This document shows positions 28,433-37,265 of a DNA stretch of 64,000 nt, piece by piece. Position 1 is the stretch's first letter; each line of letters begins with the position of its first letter. The notes beneath the pieces were generated by a model. That model saw only the letters and a program-made list of their open reading frames with translations. It had not been told where the DNA came from and ran no database searches. A program made the position numbers and the translations under genes. Origin of the DNA: Elainella saxicola E1 (GTDB lineage: Bacteria > Cyanobacteriota > Cyanobacteriia > Elainellales > Elainellaceae); assembly GCA_002796835.1 (NCBI GenBank), contig LUGL01000024.1, forward strand, positions 17,141 through 81,140, in the 5' to 3' direction.

Positions 28433-28748
28433 GGCAATTCGGTTGAATTCAAAATATGAAATTAGCGCTGTCAATGGGGAAGGGCCAATCAACTGCCTTT
28501 CCCCCAATTTTTTTAAAGCAAACTATCGTTTCTAGAGAATAATTAACACATTGAGCTGTGGGGCAAGGCACGATACCCAAAATTTGAAAGAAATGAGATG
28601 ATGTCATGGTTCTTCCTAGAACTGAGTAGCAATTGGTATGATTTGCTGCTTATCCATAAGGGTGTTTCTATTGACTCTCTGCTTTCTGGATATTTGAGAG
28701 AGGCTGATGACTTTGGAGTGATAGAACCGTTGAGCGAGAAGGAGCTAG

Positions 28749-31295
28749 ATGGTGACAGCAGGATCAGAGTTAATCCCTGGTGTGTCAATCGATCGCCGCT
28801 ACCGGATCCAATGCACTTTGGGGCGGGGAGGATTTGGACGGACCTATTTAGCAGCTGACGACTGTCGCTTCGGCGAGCTTTGTGTGCTGAAAGAATTCGT
28901 TCCCAATAGTGAAGCTGATCCGGTAGTGGCACAAAAACTGCGCGATCTGTTCCACCGAGAGGCGCTAGTCTTACATCAGCTCGATCACCCTCAAATTCCC
29001 AAGTTTTTAGCCGTTGTAGAGGAAGACGATCGGCTATTCATTGCCCAGGAATATATTGATGGCAAAACCTACTGGCAGCTGTTGCAAGAAAGACAGCCCC
29101 ATGGCCGTGCTTTTAGCCAACGCGAAATTATTCCCTGGTTGCGAGAACTGCTGCGTGTTCTAGAATATTTGCACCAAAAGAATATTGTGCATCGGGATAT
29201 TTCTCCCGACAACATTATGTTGCCCCGGGGTAGAACCTCGCCAGTCCTGATCGATTTTGGTGTGGTCAAACAGGTGATCCCGCATTTACACCTTGTTCAA
29301 TCAGGTGATTCACCAGATCTAGTCCAGGCCTCAGTTTCCGTCGGAAAGTTTGGCTATGCTCCCTATGAACAAATTCGCATGGGGCAATGTTCCCCCCGCA
29401 GCGATCTCTATGCCTTAGCAGTCACCGCCGTTGTTTTACTCACTGGCAAGCCTCCCAATTTATTGATGGATGAAAAGTCGCTAGAGTGGCAATGGCAACA
29501 ATGCGTCAGGTTAGACACTCGTCTGCGGAAAATTCTGGAAGTGATGTTGGCCGAAAAGCCACAGGACCGTTTTCCATCTGCCACGGTCGTTTTGGAACAG
29601 CTCCAGGACATTAACGAGGCATCTCTTGCAGTAGATCTACAGCCCAGGCCAACCAGGAATGCTTCTGGCCAGAGACCTTCCAGTCAACCTGCTTTGTCTA
29701 ACCCATCATCCGCAGGAACGCTGATGGAACAGCCAGTCGTGGCGGCAATGACCACTTTGGCCCATCCTATCTCTGCTTTCACCAACCAACTACAGGAGAC
29801 GCGCTGGTTAACTCCTTCCGTGGTCGTGCCTGAGGGGTTGGAACCGCATACCATCACTGCCTGTACCGACATTGAATCCGCAATCGGCCCCAAGGCACCA
29901 TCGCAACTGGTTTGGATTCCTAAACCGCCAGCTCCACGTTTTTCTCTACAAAGCCTTCTGTCCTTAGTCCGAGTTGCGGTCCTGCGATTGCCACAAGATC
30001 AACAAGGCAATTCCCGGCAACTTTCCCTCAAACAAATTTTCAGCTTAAGTTTCCTGCTGCTATTACCGTTGAGTGGAGTTGCAATCGGGATTCGATCGCC
30101 CCATATGGCTTCTGTCTGTTGGGTCGTAGGAAACTGCGCAGATGCGAAGGAGCAGGATCAGCGCTATTATCAAGCGATCGAACTCGCGGAAAGTGCCAAA
30201 ACGCTCTCAGCACAAGCCAATAACTTGAATGATCTACAGCAAGCGCGCGATCGGCTAGCCGATTCCATTGCTCAACTCAATGCTTTTTCAGGTCAGTTGA
30301 AGCTGTCAGCCATTGGCATTCTGCCGGAATATCAAACCTTGCTGCAAACGCTGAATCAGTCGCTTGAAAAAGAAACGCGAGCTGCGCAACTGCTGAGTCG
30401 AGCTGAAGCTGAAGCTCAGAAAGCGATCGAGCAATCTCAGGTTGCAAAAACGATACAGCAATATCAAGAAGCTCAACTGCAATGGAAGCGAGTCATGGCA
30501 ACTCTTGTGGCCATTCCAAAAGGCAGCTTGGTAGATCGACAGGTTTCTGCTCGATCACAAGAATATCAAACCCGATTAGATGCCATTTCAGTGAAAATGG
30601 CCGCAGCTTCGCCCCAATCCACAGTCACCTCAACTCGTTCGGCCCCGACTCAACGCACCACTCCGCAACCCCAAATTGTTGCCCAGCGTCCGCCAGCCCA
30701 AACTGCTACTGCTCCGAGATCAGCGCCAAGCTCAACAGTCACTCAAGCCGCCGTGCAGCCCGCCCGTTCCCGCTCGTCCCAACCCGCTACTCAAGCCAAA
30801 CCTGTTGCCCAACGCCCTGCCCGTCGATCGACCAGCACTCCGACTGCCCAAACTCGTCGTTCAAGTCACATTGCCCAAGTACCCCCACCAGGCAACAGCC
30901 CGCAGGCTCCTAGCACCAGTCCCCTAGAAATCGCTCGACGCTGGATTGCAGGTAGTGTTGTCACTTCGGCCACCCAAACCCTCGATAATGTAGACATTTG
31001 GATTGAAGGGTCACGGACAGAAGAAGATGGCACTTTTACGGCCAACCTGATGATCCGAAATCGTAGCGGGCGCGGGTTTGGTTTTGTGCCCGTCTATGCT
31101 GAATCTCAAGATGCCCAAGGCAATATCATTCGATCGCGAGTGCTGCTCACCGGCCCATCCGATGCCCTACTGGAACCCGGCGAATTGCTATCTGGGAAAA
31201 TCTCCCTACTCGATCGTCCCGCGAATGCTCGTCGTTTGACCCTGGTCATCCAAGAAAGTACAAGCGGCGATCGTTTATTCCGGGTGCCGCTGTAA
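28749..31295 (+). CDS. Membrane-anchored Ser/Thr protein kinase
   Basis: 848 aa; LGRGGFGRTYLAADD, IVHRDISPDNIMLPRGRTSPVLIDFGVVKQV, SDLYALAVTAVVLLTGKPP; TM near residue 440; Ser/Thr/Pro/Gln-rich linker; C-terminal beta-rich domain. Confidence 0.93.
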   Translation: MVTAGSELIPGVSIDRRYRIQCTLGRGGFGRTYLAADDCRFGELCVLKEFVPNSEADPVVAQKLRDLFHREALVLHQLDHPQIPKFLAVVEEDDRLFIAQEYIDGKTYWQLLQERQPHGRAFSQREIIPWLRELLRVLEYLHQKNIVHRDISPDNIMLPRGRTSPVLIDFGVVKQVIPHLHLVQSGDSPDLVQASVSVGKFGYAPYEQIRMGQCSPRSDLYALAVTAVVLLTGKPPNLLMDEKSLEWQWQQCVRLDTRLRKILEVMLAEKPQDRFPSATVVLEQLQDINEASLAVDLQPRPTRNASGQRPSSQPALSNPSSAGTLMEQPVVAAMTTLAHPISAFTNQLQETRWLTPSVVVPEGLEPHTITACTDIESAIGPKAPSQLVWIPKPPAPRFSLQSLLSLVRVAVLRLPQDQQGNSRQLSLKQIFSLSFLLLLPLSGVAIGIRSPHMASVCWVVGNCADAKEQDQRYYQAIELAESAKTLSAQANNLNDLQQARDRLADSIAQLNAFSGQLKLSAIGILPEYQTLLQTLNQSLEKETRAAQLLSRAEAEAQKAIEQSQVAKTIQQYQEAQLQWKRVMATLVAIPKGSLVDRQVSARSQEYQTRLDAISVKMAAASPQSTVTSTRSAPTQRTTPQPQIVAQRPPAQTATAPRSAPSSTVTQAAVQPARSRSSQPATQAKPVAQRPARRSTSTPTAQTRRSSHIAQVPPPGNSPQAPSTSPLEIARRWIAGSVVTSATQTLDNVDIWIEGSRTEEDGTFTANLMIRNRSGRGFGFVPVYAESQDAQGNIIRSRVLLTGPSDALLEPGELLSGKISLLDRPANARRLTLVIQESTSGDRLFRVPL

Positions 31296-31322
31296 TCCTC
31301 GATTTTGCTGTAATCCTCGACC

Positions 31323-33239
31323 TTAATGACAAGACTGTTTGGCAGCACTGGGTGGCACATCCATGGCCGGACTGGCGTCAAAAAATCCGACCGGTTTCAG
31401 CATGAAGCCAATATAGGCGGTTGGCATGACAGGGAAGTCTTCCGGACGTGGAATATGGTGATGACCAAAGTTATACCAAACCACAATGTCGGTATTTTCG
31501 ATCGATCGATCGGCCTCGGTCCATTTTGGTAAACCTTCCCCGCCCGGATGCTGATTGGGATAATCGCCTGCCGGATAGCGTTCTGCAGCCTGGTAGGGCG
31601 TTACCCAGAGATGCTTGGTCATGAATCTGGCCCGTTTCAGAATTGGCGAATCAGGGTGCGCAAAGGGCAGGACATTTTCGCCAGCAACTAGCTTAAAGCC
31701 AACGGGTTGACCCAGCCGATTGGTAGCATTAGGATTGACGATCTTCCAATAGCGGGCTGTGAACGGATCGATCAGACGCTGAGCCGCTTTTTCCGTGGGT
31801 AACAGTGTAGACTTGGCATAAAAGGCGTTCCCGTAGGGGTTTTCTGGACCGATCGCTTCTGCCTCACTATTCACCTCATACACAGAGTTTTCGCTACCGT
31901 CCAGATCGAAATCCAGCCGCATGCAGAAGAAGTGCTGATGGTTCAGGGCGTTGAGTTGAGGCGCAACCAGCGTGCCATATTTAGGATAGTCGGCCAACGC
32001 ACCGCAAAGCAAAATGCCGGTCAGCTTCACTTCATATTGGATCGTGCCATCCTGATAGAAGTACCAGAAGAAGCCATATTCATAATTATCGACAGTGGCA
32101 ATAAAGGAAATTACCAATCGACGCGATCGTCGCACTTCCACTTCATCCAGCCGCCAATCCGTATGCTTCCAGAGAATGCCGTAGTCTTCTTCATGCAGGC
32201 AAACCGCGTTCTCAGTCACGCTAACTTCACCACGACTGTTGGTTAGCACCGCATCAAAATAGCGGATTTCTCCCAAACAATCGCAGCCCAGCTTAAGGGA
32301 ATTGGCTAGCAAACCAACCCCATGTTCCCCCAAATCAAAAGCATTTTTGCGGAAGTGCTGTGGGCGCGGATCGCCATAAGGCACGACCATTTCAGCCATT
32401 GATGCCCGGTAGAGAATCGATCGCACCTGTCCCTGATCTTCATAGCCGACGGTATAGAGCACCAGCCCTTCGCGGGGCGTAAAGCCAATCCGAAATTGCC
32501 ACTTCTGCCAGCGAATGAAATGGCCATCCACTTCGAAACTGGGACCTTCCGGTTGGGTGATGTGCAAAGGCTTGATGTCCTGCCGCAGGTTGGGCGTGAA
32601 ACGAGTCGCATATTCGCTCCCTTCGGGCGGCACGGGCACAACGCCCATATCCTCAATCCGCACCACTGCCATTTTGTTCAGGTCCACCACGGGTATTAGC
32701 CCATCGATCGGACGAGCATAAAAGTTGCCGCCAGGTTGCTGCCGCAGATAGCAGATGCAGCGCGACAGCCGCAGTCCTACTTCATCGGCAAAGCCAAAAT
32801 GACCGATCGCCCAGGGATCCACTACTACCAGATCTAGATCACTGATGCCGCGCTTGGCCAACGCAGCCTGGAATTCTGGATGGGCCTTGACGACCGCCTC
32901 ACATTCTGCTAACTCATCCGCCATGATATTGGGCTGCACATTCGGGATATGTTGCCAGGACTTCACGTTGTTCTGGGTGAGCGAAACGATCGCCTCATAG
33001 GTCTGGCCCGTGGCATTGTCTAGCAGAATCAAAAACGCTTCTCGTTCGAATGGATCGCCAGTCTGATAGCTGAGCACCAATGATTTGGGGGGCTCATGCA
33101 GCGTCACGCAGGGAAAGCGAAACTGATCGAGGTTCCGTTCAGCTCGGACGATCGCAACAGCCGCCTGCACTTCGGCAACGGTCAGTGGTTCTAGGGGATG
33201 CTTCACCACGGAATCGGAGGGTGGATGGGAAAAAGTCAT
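31323..33239 (-). CDS. Primary-amine oxidase (copper amine oxidase)
   Basis: 638 aa; VGYEDQGQVRSILYRASMAEMVVPYGDP, IATVDNYEYGFFWYFYQDGTIQYEVKLTG (NYEY around the TPQ tyrosine), HQHFFCMRLDFDLDG. Confidence 0.94.
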   Translation of the reverse strand: MTFSHPPSDSVVKHPLEPLTVAEVQAAVAIVRAERNLDQFRFPCVTLHEPPKSLVLSYQTGDPFEREAFLILLDNATGQTYEAIVSLTQNNVKSWQHIPNVQPNIMADELAECEAVVKAHPEFQAALAKRGISDLDLVVVDPWAIGHFGFADEVGLRLSRCICYLRQQPGGNFYARPIDGLIPVVDLNKMAVVRIEDMGVVPVPPEGSEYATRFTPNLRQDIKPLHITQPEGPSFEVDGHFIRWQKWQFRIGFTPREGLVLYTVGYEDQGQVRSILYRASMAEMVVPYGDPRPQHFRKNAFDLGEHGVGLLANSLKLGCDCLGEIRYFDAVLTNSRGEVSVTENAVCLHEEDYGILWKHTDWRLDEVEVRRSRRLVISFIATVDNYEYGFFWYFYQDGTIQYEVKLTGILLCGALADYPKYGTLVAPQLNALNHQHFFCMRLDFDLDGSENSVYEVNSEAEAIGPENPYGNAFYAKSTLLPTEKAAQRLIDPFTARYWKIVNPNATNRLGQPVGFKLVAGENVLPFAHPDSPILKRARFMTKHLWVTPYQAAERYPAGDYPNQHPGGEGLPKWTEADRSIENTDIVVWYNFGHHHIPRPEDFPVMPTAYIGFMLKPVGFFDASPAMDVPPSAAKQSCH

Positions 33240-33273
33240 AGAAGCAAAATCGAAACAGGACTACTTGATGCTG

Positions 33274-35415
33274 TTATTTTGCGATGATTTTAGCGAGCGG
33301 ATCATCCTGCGATCGGTTAGCGAGCAACGGTTTTGCTGCCGACGGATTGATTTGCCAGTGCGATCGGGGTTGGCCAACGCCATAGGTGAGAGCATAGCTC
33401 TGGGACAGCAGCCACAGCCAGAGTTTTGGATGACGCGGTTCCAGCCAGGGTTGAATGCGGCGGGCGAAGTCAGGCAACCAGCCCAACAGCCAGCTGATCA
33501 AAGCACTCAGCGTAAAGTTTACATAGCTGCCAACCCAGCGCAGCAAATCTTTGGGACCGGCCAAATCCCAGATCCACAGCAATAGCGACGGATTTTGCCA
33601 AGCTGCCTTCAAGGCCATGCGATTAAACGGTAGCCAACCCGCCCGATCTTTGACAAACCGATCGGCCACTGCCGGATCTTCCCCTGCCAGAATGCCAAAG
33701 AAAGTGTTGAGCATGGCATTAACTCGTTCAGGTGCAATGAACCGACCCGTCGGCACCATCATCCCTTTTGAGAACAGCCAGGTGACCGCAATATTGCTTT
33801 GAAAGGCACGGATCTGGTTAAGCTGATCTGCCGCCAGCAAGTCATGCCGCAAAGCCGTATCCAGCAAATCCGTCAGGCGTGGCAAATTGCGCACCAGCGA
33901 GCCAAACCCTGTGAAGACTAGCGGAGACTGCAACGAGGCCGCATCCCCAATCGCAATCAGTCGATCGAACGCGACCTGGCGATCGTTCCCCTTGATGCTG
34001 AAATGCCCTGGGATATAACCAAAAGTCGGCTTCTTCCACACCAATTTGTCTGGATCGCAACGACGATATTCCGGCAGGATCGTGAAAAAGTCTTCGTACA
34101 TTTCCAACAGCGAACCTGGATTTTCAGGGTGCACCTGATGGTAATGGAACAGATAAAACGTCAGCTCGTTGTCCCTGCCCGGAAACAGTTCCCAAATCAA
34201 CTGTCTGCCGCGCGAAATATCCCCGTGGCTGTTCAACACATCACCATATTTCGCATCCCATACACCCGGTTCAAAGCCGCCATTAATCACGGCACCCACC
34301 GTCGGACAAACGCTGTCAAAGGCACGGCCCCCGTTTAATTGCCAAGCGATCGGAGAAGCCGTTCCCATCGCGTCAACTAACAATCTGGCTTGCGCTTGAC
34401 GAGCCGTCTGACTGGGTAAATGTGTTGCCTGCACGGTGACATGGGTTGAACCCACATCAGCTCGGACAAACTCAGTCGCGTCCCAAATTTCGCCGCCAGC
34501 CAATCGCAGTTTTTCGCCACAAAGTTTGAGCAGGGCTTCCGCATCGATCGCCACATTTAAAACCGTGGGAGTGTGCAGAATTGGCGCTTTGCACTGAGGC
34601 GGATTGTTGGCATCAAAAAACTTGTGGAAGCCATCTTGATATTCACAGGCAATTAGGTTCTCAAATTCAGCTGCCGTGAAAAGTCCCAAATCAATCAAGC
34701 TTTGGAACTCTGCCCGCGAAATGTTCCACTCCCGGTTCATGCGGCCAAAGGGCAACCGTTCCAATAACAAAACCCGATAACCCAACTGGGCCATCACAGC
34801 AGCATGAATCACGCCCAATGCGCCACCGATATAGATCAGATCATAGTCTGGGTCTTTTGTCGGCAAGGATGCTTCTGATTTAAAGACAACCTGTTTCGGC
34901 TGCTGAGGATTGCAAACTCCTTCCCGCCACCGCTGTTCCCACCAATAGGCACGCGTCAGGTCGGCTTCACCATTGGGCATGGTGCGAAAATACTTGACGG
35001 TCTTGGGATAGTAAGGAGCGAGTGCCTCAAAGATCGACTGGGTTGGATCGATCGCCGGAGGAGCAGGGTAGTGACAGGGGAACTGTAAGCGCACAGCCTG
35101 GGTCAATTGCTGCAACAGCGCTGCCTCCTGTGGAACAGGTTCTGTCGCCCAGCGGAAGACTTTCAGATAGGTGGTGCGTTGGACCGACCAGACAAAGATG
35201 GAAAGTTCGATCGGCAAAACAGCATTGACAGACTGTTGCGTTGAATTCGCAGATGAATCAAAATTTGTTTGCGAAAAAGCTAGCCGAATCCCCTCAGGGG
35301 TGATATACTTCTTAGCCAAATTTGTCTGTATGGGCATCACCAATTGCTGCTGCAACCACTCTCGGACAGCGTTGGTGTTAGGTGTGGGGATTTCGATGTA
35401 AAGCAGTTCTTTCAT
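33274..35415 (-). CDS. FAD-dependent oxidoreductase, lycopene cyclase CruA/CruP-like
   Basis: 713 aa; YDLIYIGGALGVIHAAVMAQLGYRVLLLERLPFGRMNREWNISRAEFQSL, RLIAIGDAASLQSPLVFTGFGSLVRNL. Confidence 0.82.
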   Translation of the reverse strand: MKELLYIEIPTPNTNAVREWLQQQLVMPIQTNLAKKYITPEGIRLAFSQTNFDSSANSTQQSVNAVLPIELSIFVWSVQRTTYLKVFRWATEPVPQEAALLQQLTQAVRLQFPCHYPAPPAIDPTQSIFEALAPYYPKTVKYFRTMPNGEADLTRAYWWEQRWREGVCNPQQPKQVVFKSEASLPTKDPDYDLIYIGGALGVIHAAVMAQLGYRVLLLERLPFGRMNREWNISRAEFQSLIDLGLFTAAEFENLIACEYQDGFHKFFDANNPPQCKAPILHTPTVLNVAIDAEALLKLCGEKLRLAGGEIWDATEFVRADVGSTHVTVQATHLPSQTARQAQARLLVDAMGTASPIAWQLNGGRAFDSVCPTVGAVINGGFEPGVWDAKYGDVLNSHGDISRGRQLIWELFPGRDNELTFYLFHYHQVHPENPGSLLEMYEDFFTILPEYRRCDPDKLVWKKPTFGYIPGHFSIKGNDRQVAFDRLIAIGDAASLQSPLVFTGFGSLVRNLPRLTDLLDTALRHDLLAADQLNQIRAFQSNIAVTWLFSKGMMVPTGRFIAPERVNAMLNTFFGILAGEDPAVADRFVKDRAGWLPFNRMALKAAWQNPSLLLWIWDLAGPKDLLRWVGSYVNFTLSALISWLLGWLPDFARRIQPWLEPRHPKLWLWLLSQSYALTYGVGQPRSHWQINPSAAKPLLANRSQDDPLAKIIAK

Positions 35416-35576
35416 GACCAGGCTTTTACAGTTCAGCTAGTTTTGAGAAAAAGCATATTTCCGACCAAAGTGGAGTGAACCAGCGTAAGTTGTGCGCTAC
35501 ACTTCCGGATACTGACTATCCTTAAAACTCTACAAGGTTCTTAAATTTTACGGATGATACCTTCTTCTAGTTAGCA

Positions 35577-35816
35577 ATGCATTATCCCATCCCGGTTAAC
35601 CCACAAGAAATAGTTGATTTGCGGCAACAGCCGATCAATGAAGAAATGATCGCGGCTGCCATTGCTGGAGTTGTGCAAATTGCCCGATCGAAAGGGCAGT
35701 CTTTGGATGATTTAACGGCAGAAGTGCTGGCCGATGATAGTTTGCTCGATCGCGATGCCAGACGCTGGTTAAGTGACATTGTTGTCCAGGCATGGCAGAG
35801 TTTGCCGCATCAGTAA
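35577..35816 (+). CDS. Small conserved hypothetical protein
   Basis: 79 aa upstream of rpoZ; helical composition. Confidence 0.6.
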   Translation: MHYPIPVNPQEIVDLRQQPINEEMIAAAIAGVVQIARSKGQSLDDLTAEVLADDSLLDRDARRWLSDIVVQAWQSLPHQ

Positions 35817-35929
35817 GGCTTGCCCAAATTGAACGGTAGTCATTGTAGGTCTGAAAAAATTCCGCCTGATTTTCTGGAAGCTTGATAGACTGGAGCAGAT
35901 CAGTTGTTTCGAGAACTCTGCCAGTTTCT

Positions 35930-36160
35930 ATGATAAAGCGCTCCAACATTGATACCAGTCAACTCATGCGTCGGGCTGAAGATTTGATTAGCACTGCCTC
36001 TAACCGCTATCGAATTACCGTGCGGGTTGCCAGTCGGGCTCAGCATCGGCGGAGACTAGAAGAAATTGACAGTTTCGATGACCCCAAACTCAAGCCTGTA
36101 ATTCGGGCCATTATTGAGCTTTCCGACGAATTGACTCAGCCAGAAATTATCGGTGAATAG
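35930..36160 (+). CDS. rpoZ: DNA-directed RNA polymerase subunit omega
   Basis: [67 protein letters not shown] track starts at 35882, in-frame ATG at 35930. Confidence 0.93.
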   Translation: MIKRSNIDTSQLMRRAEDLISTASNRYRITVRVASRAQHRRRLEEIDSFDDPKLKPVIRAIIELSDELTQPEIIGE

Positions 36161-36848
36161 GTTCTGTTTTACCTTAGTCTCAATCTTCCGATCGTCTAAC
36201 CGAGGTCGATTTCTGCGCTTTCAACGGCGAATCGTTTTAGCCTCTGGTTTGGCGATCGGTCTGATTTTGTTGCCCAGTCTGCCGGTCCTGCAATGGAGTA
36301 ACCTATCGGGTATCTCCTGGATGAATTCCCCAGCAGTCGCTCAGCGGATTCGGGTCGAAGATGTCTGGCGGCAGGTTTATCAGGAAATCCCTGACTTGCC
36401 GATGGAAAATACTTATGTTAATCGAGAAACAGGAAATGTTTCTCCTGACAACACACTGGTCAATCGCTTAATTCGTTACCACATCTACACCAAAGGTCGC
36501 CCCACCAGCTACCGCTTTGACTGGAAGCTAACTCTGGCAGATTATCTGGGAGTGAACGAGCGGATGGAGCCTGAGACTTATCCTAGCGGCACGAGTTTAA
36601 AACCGAATCCGATGCAGGGCGATGTTGCTGCGGTGCACCATTTAAGTCGAGCTCAACGAGATGCCCTGGTCAACGTGCTGGTTAGCTTATTTAATCCGCA
36701 GGTAAATCAATCCCAACCTTCTCCCAGTCCTTCTCCCAGTCCTTCTCCCAGTCCGGCTGCAAATCCTTCTCCATCTCCTGCTCCAACTGGTGATCCTCGG
36801 TTTCCTAGACAGCCCCAGCCTGGAGATGCAAATTTGCTCTTGCCGTAG
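36153..36848 (+). CDS. Secreted/membrane hypothetical protein with PSPSPS tail
   Basis: 231 aa; N-terminal hydrophobic segment, [27 protein letters not shown], 12-bp repeat coding for PSPS near the C-terminus. Confidence 0.7.
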   Translation: MNRFCFTLVSIFRSSNRGRFLRFQRRIVLASGLAIGLILLPSLPVLQWSNLSGISWMNSPAVAQRIRVEDVWRQVYQEIPDLPMENTYVNRETGNVSPDNTLVNRLIRYHIYTKGRPTSYRFDWKLTLADYLGVNERMEPETYPSGTSLKPNPMQGDVAAVHHLSRAQRDALVNVLVSLFNPQVNQSQPSPSPSPSPSPSPAANPSPSPAPTGDPRFPRQPQPGDANLLLP

Positions 36849-36899
36849 AACTGGCCCAACGGTAATATCAACAAGAATATTAGTGATATAAAAGCATGA

Positions 36900-37265
36900 A
36901 TGGTTCGGCAGCTTAAAATAGGTTCTGGCTGGCGCTTAGGGTGGGATCCGGAACAGGAAATCTTTCAAGGTTTGGTAGGCACAGAAGATTGGGCGATCGA
37001 ACTCACTGCTTCTGAATTTGAAGATTTTTGCCGACTGACAATTCAGTTAGGCAAGACCATGCAGCGAATGCAAGCTGAATTGATGGACGAAGAGCGGATT
37101 AGCTGCGAAGCAGAAAGTGATTTGCTCTGGATGGAAGTAGAAGGATTTCCCACGGCCTATCGATTGCGCCTGATCCTCTTGTCGGGTCGGCGAGCCGAAG
37201 CAGAGTGGTCCGAAACTGCTATGCCAGAATTGCTGCAGGCAGTTCAAACGCTCAGAGTATTTTGA
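36900..37265 (+). CDS. DUF1818-type cyanobacterial protein
   Basis: 121 aa; GSGWRLGWDPEQEIFQGLVGTEDWAIELTASEFEDFCRLTIQL. Confidence 0.75.
   Translation: MVRQLKIGSGWRLGWDPEQEIFQGLVGTEDWAIELTASEFEDFCRLTIQLGKTMQRMQAELMDEERISCEAESDLLWMEVEGFPTAYRLRLILLSGRRAEAEWSETAMPELLQAVQTLRVF

Noticed and set aside
35635-35949. 104-aa minus strand ORF opposite the 79-aa hypothetical and rpoZ leader
   Set aside because: Lies antisense to better-supported genes and has no recognisable motif.
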